17,329 nucleotides of DNA, taken from the NCBI GenBank assembly GCA_964534705.1, contig CAZHPY010000033.1, positions 1 through 17,329 of the forward strand, written 5' to 3'. Positions within the stretch are counted from its first letter, which is position 1; each line of letters starts with the position of its first letter. Both the position numbers and the translations under genes were made by a program. The stretch comes from CAZHPY01 sp964534705 (lineage in GTDB: Bacteria; Omnitrophota; Gorgyraeia; 2-01-FULL-45-10). Under the pieces are notes generated by a model. The model made no database searches. It was not told the DNA's origin and saw only the letters and a list, made by a program, of their open reading frames with translations. Of the stretch, positions 1 to 7,467 are shown piece by piece.

Positions 1-389
1 GCGTGACCGTTTTTGTCACCACTCACTACATGGATGAAGCGGAGAATTGTGACCGAATGACGCTGATATACAAAGGCTCGATCATAGCAATGGGTACGCC
101 CGAAGAAATGAAGACCAAATTCATGAAGAACGACGTTATACAGATAATCGCGCCGGGGGCCGAAGAGTGGATCGACAAGATCGCCTCAGTAAAAGGCGTT
201 AAAGAGGCCGCCCTTTTCGGAAGCGCTATCCATGCTGTGACGCCGGATTCCAGGATCGCCGTCCCTTTGATAAAAGACATGCTCAGGAAGGAAGGCTGCG
301 AGGATTGTAAGATAAGGAAGATCAAGGCAACACTGGAAGATGTTTTTGTCTCCCTCATAGAAGATTACGATAAGGAAAGCAAGCAATGA
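1..389 (+). CDS. ABC transporter ATP-binding protein, C-terminal fragment
   Basis: This is the 3' end of an ATPase subunit of an ABC-2 type exporter; the 5' part lies outside the window, so bases 1-2 belong to a split codon and the GTG at 3 is not a start. The visible part opens with the H-loop (TTHYMDEAE, His at fragment residue 8), the switch histidine that contacts ATP gamma-phosphate, followed by the usual strand with a G-x-I-x-x-x-G-T-P-E-E turn typical of DrrA/YbhF-like ATPases. A C-terminal extension of about 85 residues ends in a LEDVFVSLI segment, which is common at the end of this family. The stop overlaps the start of the next permease (ATGA at 386-389), so the two are translationally coupled. 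Walker A, Walker B and the signature motif are not visible, and the substrate cannot be told. Confidence 0.93.
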   Translation, partial: VTVFVTTHYMDEAENCDRMTLIYKGSIIAMGTPEEMKTKFMKNDVIQIIAPGAEEWIDKIASVKGVKEAALFGSAIHAVTPDSRIAVPLIKDMLRKEGCEDCKIRKIKATLEDVFVSLIEDYDKESKQ

Positions 390-1516
390 ATTTTGTCCGG
401 ACCAGGGCGGTTTTTAAAAAAGAATTCATACAGATATCCCGGGATCCAAGAAGCCTGGCGCTCGCCTTCGCGATCCCGGTGCTCCTCCTGGTCTTGTTCG
501 GTTATGCGCTCTCCCTGGATATCGACCATATACCTATGGCTGTCTGGAACCAGGACGGGTCGATCACCGCAAGGGAATTCCTGCTGAATTTCAAGAACTC
601 AAAATATTTTAAGATAGTAGGATATTATGATAATTATCCTGACATGGAGAACCTGATCGATAAGGGTGACGCCATGCTCGCCATGGTAATACACAAAGAT
701 TTCTCGAAATATATACAGTCCAACGGTTTTGCCCCGCTGCAGGTCATTATCGACGGAAGCGATTCTAATACGGCGCAGATCGCGCAAGGCTATGTTAATA
801 GCGTTGTCAGCAGTTATAATTATAATTTTATCAAGAATGCGCTCGCGGCGTACAGTATCGAAAATTCCGATCCTGTTGATATGAGGTCAAGGATCTGGTT
901 TAACCAGGATATGGACAGCAAGCTGTTTATCATCCCCGGGCTAATAGCCATAATAATGATGATAATAGCGGCCCTCCTGACTTCCCTGACAATAGCAAGG
1001 GAATGGGAAAGGGGAACGATGGAGCAGCTGATATCTACTCCGGTGAGGGGCATAGAGCTGATAATAGGAAAATTCTCGCCTTATTTTGTCATAGGATTTA
1101 TTGACCTTTCAATATCCGTCATTATGGGAATACTGCTGTTCAATGTCCCGTTAAGGGGCAGCGTTGCGCTTTTGTTCGTCTGCAGCGGCATATTCCTGAC
1201 CGGCGCCCTGATGATGGGCATTTATATATCCGTTGTTGCGAAGACGCAGCTTATGGCAAGCCAGCTGGCCATATTGACGTCATTCCTACCTACATTCATG
1301 CTTTCGGGTTTTACATATGAGATATTCAATATGCCCCAGTGGGTGCAATACATAACGTATGCCGTCCCGGCGCGTTATTTCATAGTCATACTAAGGGGGA
1401 TATATTTAAAAGGCGTAGGCTTTACTGTTTTGTGGCTCAACATAATGGCATTGTGCATATTCTGTTTTTTAACGGTCAGGTTGGCTATAATGAAATTCAG
1501 GAAGAAGGTGGCCTAG
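386..1516 (+). CDS. ABC-2 type permease, first of two paralogues
   Basis: A 376-residue integral membrane subunit of an ABC-2 exporter, YbhS/YbhR-like in layout. One membrane segment lies near residues 24-44, then a large extracytoplasmic domain of about 130 residues, then five hydrophobic segments between about 178 and 370. The extracytoplasmic domain holds the family-typical IDGSDSNTAQI stretch, and a REWERGTMEQL motif follows the second membrane segment, as in drug or lipid exporters of this class. The start codon overlaps the ATPase stop by four bases, and the second permease follows after four bases. Two different permeases with one ATPase suggest a heterodimeric channel. In E. coli such systems (YbhFSR) work with an HlyD-like adaptor; if one exists here it lies upstream of the window. 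Substrate unknown. Confidence 0.92.
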   Translation: MNFVRTRAVFKKEFIQISRDPRSLALAFAIPVLLLVLFGYALSLDIDHIPMAVWNQDGSITAREFLLNFKNSKYFKIVGYYDNYPDMENLIDKGDAMLAMVIHKDFSKYIQSNGFAPLQVIIDGSDSNTAQIAQGYVNSVVSSYNYNFIKNALAAYSIENSDPVDMRSRIWFNQDMDSKLFIIPGLIAIIMMIIAALLTSLTIAREWERGTMEQLISTPVRGIELIIGKFSPYFVIGFIDLSISVIMGILLFNVPLRGSVALLFVCSGIFLTGALMMGIYISVVAKTQLMASQLAILTSFLPTFMLSGFTYEIFNMPQWVQYITYAVPARYFIVILRGIYLKGVGFTVLWLNIMALCIFCFLTVRLAIMKFRKKVA

Positions 1517-1520
1517 CTTA

Positions 1521-2651
1521 ATGTTTACGAGGATAACGTCGCTGATAACCAAGGAATTCCTGCAGGTGTTCCGTGATCCGCGCATGAGATTCACGATATT
1601 CGTATCGCCGCTCGTGCAGATCTTCATATTCGGCTATGCGGCTACAATGGACATAACCAATATCCCTACCGCCATATACGACCTTGACAATACAAAGCAG
1701 AGCCGCGACATTATAAGGCTTTTCAGCTATTCTAAATATTTCGATATACGGCGTTATCTCAGGACTGAAAGCGATATAAAAGATGTTATGGACCATTCTG
1801 TTATAAAAGGCGTTATAAAATTTAACCGTGGTTTTGCGCAGGACCTTACCAGTAACCGCACCGCCCAGTTGCAGATAATAGTAGACGGGACGGACTCCAA
1901 CGCAGCGCAGATCATACTAGGTTATTCCGGCACTATAATCGCCAATTACAACAGCAGGATATTGAAGCAGCGCGGCGAGATCTTCCTGAAACGGAAAGAT
2001 ATTTATCCGGTGGTAGATCTACGCGACAGGCGGTGGTTCAACGTAAACCTGGAATCGAGGAATTATTACCTTCCCGGAGTAATAGCAATGATCGTTACGC
2101 TCATGTCGCTCATACTTACATCGATGGCGATCGTCAGGGAAAAAGAAATAGGCACAATGGAGCAGCTTATAGTAAGCCCTATAAAACCCATAGAGCTTAT
2201 CCTTGGTAAGATCATGCCCTTTGGTATAATAGCCATCGTGCAGATGATCATGATAGCCACTGTAGGCGTGCTATGGTTCCATGTCCCTCTGATAGGGAGC
2301 ATACCGCTTCTTTTTGGCGCAACCCTTATTTATTTACTGACAAGCCTTGGTATAGGGCTATTTATATCGACGGTTTCATCGACGCAGCAGGAAGCGATGA
2401 TGTCCATATTCCTTTTTTATTTTCCCGCCATACTGCTTTCCGGTTTTGCGTTCCCGGTTGCAAACATGCCTCATTGGGTGCAGATAATAACTATATTTAA
2501 TCCGTTAAAGTATTACCTTATTATTTTACGGAGTATATTCCTTAAAGGAGTAGGTATATTCGTACTGTGGGATGAGATATTGGCCCTTTTGGCCATGGGG
2601 ATAGTTGTAATTACGGCGAGTTCGTTAAGATTCAGGAAGAACCTGGGTTAA
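1521..2651 (+). CDS. ABC-2 type permease, second of two paralogues
   Basis: Also exactly 376 residues and with the same topology as the preceding permease: an N-terminal membrane segment near residues 24-44, an extracytoplasmic domain, then five membrane segments. The landmark motifs are shared (VDGTDSNAAQI in the soluble domain, REKEIGTMEQL after the second membrane segment, GFAFPVANMPHWVQ before the last), so the two genes are diverged tandem copies. The start is four bases after the previous stop, with a purine-rich GAAGAAGGTGG ribosome-binding region just upstream inside the end of the first permease. It most likely forms the other half of the heterodimeric exporter. This gene closes the exporter operon; the next gene begins 64 bases later. 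Substrate cannot be inferred from what is visible. Confidence 0.92.
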   Translation: MFTRITSLITKEFLQVFRDPRMRFTIFVSPLVQIFIFGYAATMDITNIPTAIYDLDNTKQSRDIIRLFSYSKYFDIRRYLRTESDIKDVMDHSVIKGVIKFNRGFAQDLTSNRTAQLQIIVDGTDSNAAQIILGYSGTIIANYNSRILKQRGEIFLKRKDIYPVVDLRDRRWFNVNLESRNYYLPGVIAMIVTLMSLILTSMAIVREKEIGTMEQLIVSPIKPIELILGKIMPFGIIAIVQMIMIATVGVLWFHVPLIGSIPLLFGATLIYLLTSLGIGLFISTVSSTQQEAMMSIFLFYFPAILLSGFAFPVANMPHWVQIITIFNPLKYYLIILRSIFLKGVGIFVLWDEILALLAMGIVVITASSLRFRKNLG

Positions 2652-2661
2652 CAGGCCGTGC

Positions 2662-2689
2662 TTGCAAAAGCCCAAACTTATGGTAGACT
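2662..2689 (+). promoter_or_regulatory. possible weak sigma70-type promoter
   Basis: TTGCAA at 2662-2667 and TAGACT at 2684-2689 are separated by 16 bases, with TG one base upstream of the -10 (extended -10 form). Each box matches consensus at only four of six positions. A second -10-like TATGAT lies at 2692-2697 but has no -35 at a fitting distance. It would serve the signal-peptide protein at 2716. Weak support only; read-through from the exporter operon is an alternative. Confidence 0.3.
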
Positions 2690-2715
2690 TATATGATATA
2701 TATTAAGGGGCAGTT

Positions 2716-3249
2716 TTGAACGGGAAGAGACTTTTAATCTTTCTGAGTGTATTTTTTCTGGTTCAGCATGTAACCCCCTCTCAAGTGTTATCTAATACTA
2801 CCTTTTCGCTGCCTCAAATAACCCAGGTAAGCGTTGACGCAACTTCCCCCGGCAATTCATTTAAACAAATTTACGAGTCTATCTATACCGGTCTTGCCAT
2901 ATATAAACTGGATGCCATTGAAAAATGTCCGAAAGAGCGGCTGGCAGTGGCCCTCAGCGCCATCTGCCATAGTTCGGATATAGCGTTTGACCTTAATAAT
3001 ATAAGTTTTGGCAAAAAGGGATGGACCAGATATTACCCTTTTTCAATAGGCGATAAGAATTTCATTATGAGGATCTTCCTTACCGGAGAACTTCGTTATC
3101 AGCCAAAAGTCCCGGTCCTGTACGAAGGAGCGCTGGCAGAACCAAATATAACCTTCCAGATACTGCCTTCAATAAACGATATCCTCGCAGTTTGCAAGAT
3201 AAAACCCATCAGGACGTATTCATTCGCGCTGGCAGACAGGAGCCCTTAG
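2716..3249 (+). CDS. unrecognised exported protein with signal peptide
   Basis: A 177-residue protein that I do not recognise. It starts with TTG, supported by AAGGGG at 2705-2710 five bases upstream. Residues 1-26 look like a Sec signal peptide: Lys4-Arg5, a hydrophobic core from about 6 to 16, and a possible cleavage near Ser26; there is no lipobox cysteine, so it is probably not a lipoprotein. The mature part has a helical-looking stretch (about residues 48-90), then a mixed strand-rich stretch with many aromatics, and three cysteines (71, 84, 160). No repeats, metal motif or catalytic signature are visible. It stands alone between the exporter operon and the ferritin-like gene, with 64 and 69 base gaps. 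It is likely periplasmic or secreted; function unknown. Confidence 0.72.
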   Translation: MNGKRLLIFLSVFFLVQHVTPSQVLSNTTFSLPQITQVSVDATSPGNSFKQIYESIYTGLAIYKLDAIEKCPKERLAVALSAICHSSDIAFDLNNISFGKKGWTRYYPFSIGDKNFIMRIFLTGELRYQPKVPVLYEGALAEPNITFQILPSINDILAVCKIKPIRTYSFALADRSP

Positions 3250-3284
3250 CCCGCATCTTTTAATTCTATAATGATTTGGATATA

Positions 3285-3293
3285 TGGTATAAT
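3285..3293 (+). promoter_or_regulatory. extended -10 promoter of the ferritin-glycerol operon
   Basis: TGGTATAAT is a perfect extended -10 element (TGn plus TATAAT at 3288-3293), 25 bases upstream of the ATG at 3319. No good -35 is found 16-18 bases upstream, which extended -10 promoters can tolerate. Transcription would start near 3300, giving a leader of about 20 bases carrying AAAGGGAGA. A second TATAAT at 3267-3272 lacks both TGn and a -35. No operator-like palindrome is seen next to it. Confidence 0.6.
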
Positions 3294-3318
3294 TTTATCT
3301 TAAAGGGAGATCGATCAT

Positions 3319-3795
3319 ATGGCCAATATATTCACTGCCGCTGAAATAATAGATATGGGAATAGCCAAGGAAAAGAAGAGAAGGGATTTCTACGGCTACG
3401 TAGCGGATAGTTTCAAGGACAAGGACATGAAGGACCTTTTTACACAGCTGCGGGACTGGGAAGATACCCACATAAAAAAATTCGCAGAAATACGCGATTC
3501 TACCCAGACGTACGAGGTCAGCGAATCTTACGAAGGCGAATTCGGCAAGTATATAAGATCCATAGTTGACGATGTCCTTTACCAGCAGGTGTCGAAGGAG
3601 TGGTTTGCTGAAAACGTGAAGGCGCCCGTTACGGCGATAAAGTATGGGATAGGTTTCGAAAAAGACGCGATACTGTTTTTTAATGAATTAATGGCATATA
3701 TGATGCCGCCGCACAAGGAGAAGGTGGGCCAACTGGTCGAAGAAGAAAAGAAACACCTTATATACCTGTCCGAACTTAAGAAAAAATACGAGTAA
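3319..3795 (+). CDS. ferritin-like (rubrerythrin-type) diiron protein
   Basis: A 158-residue four-helix-bundle protein. The diiron ligand pattern of the ferritin-like superfamily is complete: Glu18 in helix 1, Glu48-x-x-His51 in helix 2, Glu114 in helix 3, and Glu143-x-x-His146 in helix 4. There is no C-terminal rubredoxin domain with paired CxxC, so it is not a classical rubrerythrin; it resembles the short rubrerythrin/ferritin-like proteins of anaerobes that reduce peroxide or handle iron. The ATG is preceded by AAAGGGAGA at 3302-3310 with eight bases between. The stop TAA overlaps the ATG of the hydrolase by one base (TAATG). As first gene of the glycerol operon it may protect iron-sulfur flavoenzymes or remove peroxide made by them; that link is inference. 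Its electron donor is not identified. Confidence 0.85.
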   Translation: MANIFTAAEIIDMGIAKEKKRRDFYGYVADSFKDKDMKDLFTQLRDWEDTHIKKFAEIRDSTQTYEVSESYEGEFGKYIRSIVDDVLYQQVSKEWFAENVKAPVTAIKYGIGFEKDAILFFNELMAYMMPPHKEKVGQLVEEEKKHLIYLSELKKKYE

Positions 3796-4559
3796 TGATA
3801 CCTATTTCTTATAAGTCCTGGATCCATCCGCAGCCGCGCTGCGTAGTATTTCTCGCTCATGGGTTAGGCGCGAACAGTTCATGGTGGGAAGAGTTTGCGC
3901 AATTTTTACTGAAGAACAATATTTCATCATATGCCATAGATTTCAGGCAGCATGCGTCCTTCAGGGAATTTTTTCTCGCCGTAAAAGAGCTTCGCGGCAT
4001 TATCAGGAAGGACAACCCCGGCAAAAAGATATTTTCCGTCGGGGAAAGCATGGGATCGCTTATAATATTATCGATGGCGCTTAAGGATCCCTCCATATTT
4101 GACGGCCTTGCGTGCATAACCCCGGCCTTTAACAGTAAGGCGCCATTAAAGCCGTTCGAGTATGTTAAAATATTTTTCCCTCTCCTATATGACCCGGAAA
4201 AAAAATATAAGCTCCCGGTGACCTCCGATATGTGCACGCGCGATCCGGCTTACCTCAAAATGATAGAAGCTACTTATGACAAAGATGTCCTGTCGACTTC
4301 ACAGGTATTATTCGATATATTTGTTGCCCAGATAACCATGAGGACTTTTCCCATGAAGCTTGAAAAGCCGCTTTTATTCCTGGTCGCCGGCGAAGATAAG
4401 CTGGTATATAGCGCCGCAAGCCTGAAGGTATTTGAAAAGATCAAAGCGCGGGATAAGAGCCTGATCGAGTACCCGCTCATGTACCATTCATTATCCATAG
4501 ACCTGGGCAGGGAAAAGGTGTTCAGCGATATATTGAACTGGATCGAGAGGAGAGTTTAG
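3795..4559 (+). CDS. alpha/beta hydrolase, probable monoacylglycerol lipase or lysophospholipase
   Basis: A 254-residue alpha/beta hydrolase of the serine aminopeptidase S33 / monoglyceride-lipase type. The oxyanion-hole HG is at His22-Gly23. The nucleophile elbow is Gly83-Glu84-Ser85-Met86-Gly87 (GxSxG, with the G-E-S-M-G variant found in lysophospholipases and monoglyceride lipases). Asp201 in an AGEDKLV stretch and His231 in MYHSL complete the expected triad. No signal peptide is seen, so it is cytoplasmic. The start codon overlaps the upstream stop (TAATG), and the stop TAG is immediately followed by the TTG start of glycerol kinase with no gap. Cleavage of acylglycerols or glycerophospholipid products would deliver glycerol directly to the next enzyme; this substrate is inferred from context and family, not shown. 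Confidence 0.85.
   Translation: MIPISYKSWIHPQPRCVVFLAHGLGANSSWWEEFAQFLLKNNISSYAIDFRQHASFREFFLAVKELRGIIRKDNPGKKIFSVGESMGSLIILSMALKDPSIFDGLACITPAFNSKAPLKPFEYVKIFFPLLYDPEKKYKLPVTSDMCTRDPAYLKMIEATYDKDVLSTSQVLFDIFVAQITMRTFPMKLEKPLLFLVAGEDKLVYSAASLKVFEKIKARDKSLIEYPLMYHSLSIDLGREKVFSDILNWIERRV
4545..4554 (+). promoter_or_regulatory. ribosome-binding site that fixes the TTG start of glpK
   Basis: GAGAGGAGAG lies in the last codons of the hydrolase gene, five bases before the TTG at 4560. It supports TTG as the true start of glycerol kinase: the kinase N-terminal strand and phosphate loop (Asp8-Gln9-Gly10-Thr11-Thr12) begin at once, so no later start is possible. The rare start codon may lower translation relative to the upstream genes. 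Confidence 0.7.
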
Positions 4560-6047
4560 TTGGCTTATATATTAGCCATAGACCAGGGCACTACCGGAAG
4601 CAGGGTGGTTGTTTATGATAAGAACGGCGCAAAAATAGAAAGCGCCTATCAGGAGTTCCCGCAACATTTTCCCAGGCCGGGATGGGTAGAGCATGATCCT
4701 CACGATATATGGATAAGCGTTTATAGCTCCATACAGAAGGTATTAAAAAAAGTCCCTCCGGATAAAATAGCGGCAATAGGTATCACGAACCAGCGCGAAA
4801 CGACCGTCTTGTGGGATAAGGAAACCGGTAAGCCTGTCTATAATGCGATAGTCTGGCAATGCAGGAGGACGGCAGGCAGGTGCGATGAATTAAGGAAAAA
4901 AGGCAAGGCCCGGTTTATCAGGGAGAGGACAGGATTGCCTATTGACGCGTATTTTTCCGCGACAAAGATAGAGTGGATATTAAAGAATGTACCATGCGCC
5001 CTGTCCGGGGCGCGAAGCGGCAAGATCATATTTGGGACGACAGATTCCTGGATATTGTGGAAGCTTACCGGAGGTAGGGTCCATGCCACAGATTACACGA
5101 ATGCTTCGCGGACAATGTTATTTAATATAGAAAAGAAGGCCTGGGATAAGGTTATCTTAAAGAAATTCGGCATACCGGAAAATATGCTGCCGCGGGTAGG
5201 GCCGTCTTGCGGCATATTCGGGGTTACAGGCAAGACCGGTATCTTGCCGGCAGGCATACCTATATCGGGTATAGCAGGCGACCAGCAGGCCGCTTTATTC
5301 GGCCAGGCATGCTTTAAACCCGGAGAGGTTAAGAATACCTACGGAACGGGTTCATTTATTTTGCTGAATACAGGTAGCAGAAGGGCTGTTTCAAAACACG
5401 GGCTTATCACTACATTGGCCTGCGGAAGCAGGGGGGAACCGGTCTACGCGCTTGAAGGCGCTGTTTTTATTTCAGGCGCAGTAATACAATGGCTCAGGGA
5501 CGGGTTAAGGTTGATCAGGAAGGCTTCGGAATCCGAACGCCTTGCCTGCTCGGTAGCTGATAATGGCGGCGTATATTTTGTGCCGGCCCTTGTCGGTTTG
5601 GGCGCCCCTTACTGGGATAGCCATGCCCGCGGCCTTATCTGCGGCATAACACGAGGGACAAAAAGCGCCCACATAGTAAGGGCCGCAATAGAAGCGATAT
5701 GTTATCAGGCTAAAGACGTCATGCTTGCAATGGAGAAGGATGCCGGGGTCAGGATAACGGATTTAAAGGTCGACGGCGGCGCGACCGCAAATGACCTGCT
5801 TTGCCAGTTCCAGTCGGATATATTGCAAGTCAATGTTGTAAGGCCCAAAGTGATAGAGATAACCTCCCTCGGCGCCGCTTATCTGGCAGGGCTTGCCGTA
5901 GGGTACTGGAAGAGTTCGGACGAGATAAAAAAATGCTGGAAAACGGATAAGGTCTTCAAGCCCAGGATGGCCCGGAAGAACAGTGAAAAACTTTATAACG
6001 GCTGGCTTAATGCCGTAAGGCGGACTCTTTCCCATGAGTATCTATGA
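4560..6047 (+). CDS. glpK: glycerol kinase
   Basis: A FGGY-family kinase of 495 residues, close to the usual 500, that phosphorylates glycerol to sn-glycerol 3-phosphate with ATP. The phosphate-1 loop is at residues 8-15 (DQGTTGSR; most GlpKs have DQGTTSSR). The glycerol-binding Arg-Glu pair lies in TNQRETT at Arg79-Glu80, and the catalytic Asp is Asp241 in AGDQQAALFGQ, the most diagnostic GlpK block. A VDGGATAND stretch near residue 403 belongs to the adenosine site, and IEITSLGAAYLAG near 438 is also typical. The TTG start directly follows the hydrolase stop; the 3' end overlaps the dehydrogenase start by 14 bases. The product is the substrate of the next enzyme. No GlpF facilitator lies in the window. 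Confidence 0.97.
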   Translation: MAYILAIDQGTTGSRVVVYDKNGAKIESAYQEFPQHFPRPGWVEHDPHDIWISVYSSIQKVLKKVPPDKIAAIGITNQRETTVLWDKETGKPVYNAIVWQCRRTAGRCDELRKKGKARFIRERTGLPIDAYFSATKIEWILKNVPCALSGARSGKIIFGTTDSWILWKLTGGRVHATDYTNASRTMLFNIEKKAWDKVILKKFGIPENMLPRVGPSCGIFGVTGKTGILPAGIPISGIAGDQQAALFGQACFKPGEVKNTYGTGSFILLNTGSRRAVSKHGLITTLACGSRGEPVYALEGAVFISGAVIQWLRDGLRLIRKASESERLACSVADNGGVYFVPALVGLGAPYWDSHARGLICGITRGTKSAHIVRAAIEAICYQAKDVMLAMEKDAGVRITDLKVDGGATANDLLCQFQSDILQVNVVRPKVIEITSLGAAYLAGLAVGYWKSSDEIKKCWKTDKVFKPRMARKNSEKLYNGWLNAVRRTLSHEYL

Positions 6048-7467
6048 CGTCATTATAATCGGCGGAGGCGTTGTCGGGACATCGATAGCGCAGGCCCTGT
6101 CGCGATATAAATTAAAGATCGCGGTCCTCGAAAAAGAAGAAGAACTTGCCTTCGGAGTATCGAAATCAAACAGCGGTATAATCCATCCCGGCACGCAAAA
6201 TCCGGTAAATTCCCTTAAGGGCAGGCTTTGCGTTGCAGGGAATGCCCTTACACGCCGCATGTCTAAAGAACTGGGGGTAGATTTTAAGGAAGTCGGCGAG
6301 CTTATAGTTGCGTTCAATGAAAGTGAACGGTTAAGGCTCGTCCAGATAAAAAAGGACGCCGAGGCATTAGGGGTCCCGCGGCTCATGATAGTTGACCGTA
6401 AATGGCTGGATAAACACGAGCCTAATTTATCAAAAGAAGTAGTGGCGGCGCTCTACGCGCCTACAGCAGGTATAATAAGCCCCTACCGCTGGGTTTATGA
6501 CCTGAGCGAGAACGCCGCGGCGAATGGAGTTGAGTTCCACACGCTTACCAAAGTCGAAAATATAAATATTGCCGGTAGGGATTTTGAGGTACAGTCCTCC
6601 AGGGGGACCTTCAAGACAAGGTTTGTTATTAATGCCGCAGGGCTGTTTGCCGATGAGATCTCAAGAATGGCCGGCATAGATAATTTTACGATCTCTCCCC
6701 GCAAGGGCGAAGAGTTCCTTCTCGATAAGAAGAAGGAAAATATCACCAATCACCTGATATTCCCGCTCCCGTCAAAAAATTCAAAAGGCATCCTGGTAAT
6801 AAAAACTTCCGACGGGAACCCGATGGTAGGGCCCACTGCGGAAGAAGTGCGGGACAAGGAGGACCATTCGACATCGGATGAAGGATTCAAAAAGGTGCTG
6901 TCAGGTGTCCAGAGGCTCGTTCCCTCAATAAGCGGTGATGATGTCATAGCGTATTTTGCCGGGTTACGGCCTGCTGCGGGAGATGATTTTATAATAAGGC
7001 ATGAAGATAAGGTTCCGGGGTTCATAAATGTAGCAGGCATACAATCGCCGGGCCTTACAGCGGCTCCGGCCATAGCCTTGCATGTAGCGGGCATACTGAG
7101 GAACAAGGGCCTGTTATTGAAGAAGAAACTGCTCTTTTATAAACACCGCCGCAAGGAAAACCATCTTTTCAATATCCCGTTAAGAAAGACGCGCGAGCTG
7201 ATAAAAAAAGACCCCGGTTACGGCGATATCGTATGCAGGTGTGAAATGGTGTCGGCAAAAGAAATATACGACGCAATAGGGCGCGGCGCGGTCACGCTCG
7301 ACGGTATAAAATTCAGGACGCGCGCCCAGGCAGGAAGATGTCACGGCAGTTTTTGCACTACCCGTCTCATGAAGATATTGGAGGAGGAGACGCGTAAAAG
7401 ATCCACTGAAATAACAAAGCGCGGTAAAGGCTCGGAAATAGTTAAAAATGACAGACAGACTTGTTGA
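6034..7467 (+). CDS. glpA: FAD-dependent glycerol-3-phosphate dehydrogenase with C-terminal [2Fe-2S] domain
   Basis: A 477-residue DAO-type flavoprotein. The N-terminal dinucleotide-binding motif is at residues 9-14 (GGGVVG), ending in the acidic VLEKE strand; the early KSNSGIIHPG block is typical of GlpA/GlpD. A second FAD contact is the GLRPAAGDDF region, with VAGIQSPGLTAAPA further on. The C-terminal part is a BFD-like [2Fe-2S] domain with Cys401-x-Cys403 and Cys436-x4-Cys441. It oxidises glycerol 3-phosphate to dihydroxyacetone phosphate and passes electrons to the cluster. This matches the short GlpA-like proteins of clostridia and Thermotoga that lie next to an FAD/NAD oxidoreductase and DUF1667, rather than E. 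coli GlpABC. It overlaps glpK by 14 bases and the next gene by 20. L-2-hydroxyglutarate-type oxidase activity is a less likely alternative given glpK. Confidence 0.9.
   Translation: MSIYDVIIIGGGVVGTSIAQALSRYKLKIAVLEKEEELAFGVSKSNSGIIHPGTQNPVNSLKGRLCVAGNALTRRMSKELGVDFKEVGELIVAFNESERLRLVQIKKDAEALGVPRLMIVDRKWLDKHEPNLSKEVVAALYAPTAGIISPYRWVYDLSENAAANGVEFHTLTKVENINIAGRDFEVQSSRGTFKTRFVINAAGLFADEISRMAGIDNFTISPRKGEEFLLDKKKENITNHLIFPLPSKNSKGILVIKTSDGNPMVGPTAEEVRDKEDHSTSDEGFKKVLSGVQRLVPSISGDDVIAYFAGLRPAAGDDFIIRHEDKVPGFINVAGIQSPGLTAAPAIALHVAGILRNKGLLLKKKLLFYKHRRKENHLFNIPLRKTRELIKKDPGYGDIVCRCEMVSAKEIYDAIGRGAVTLDGIKFRTRAQAGRCHGSFCTTRLMKILEEETRKRSTEITKRGKGSEIVKNDRQTC

Noticed and set aside
2660..2675. GCTT/AAGC stem between the exporter operon and the exported protein
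   Set aside because: Only four base pairs and no T tract; not a credible terminator.
3267..3272. Second TATAAT before the ferritin-like gene
   Set aside because: It lacks an extended -10 and a -35; the TGGTATAAT downstream is the better element.
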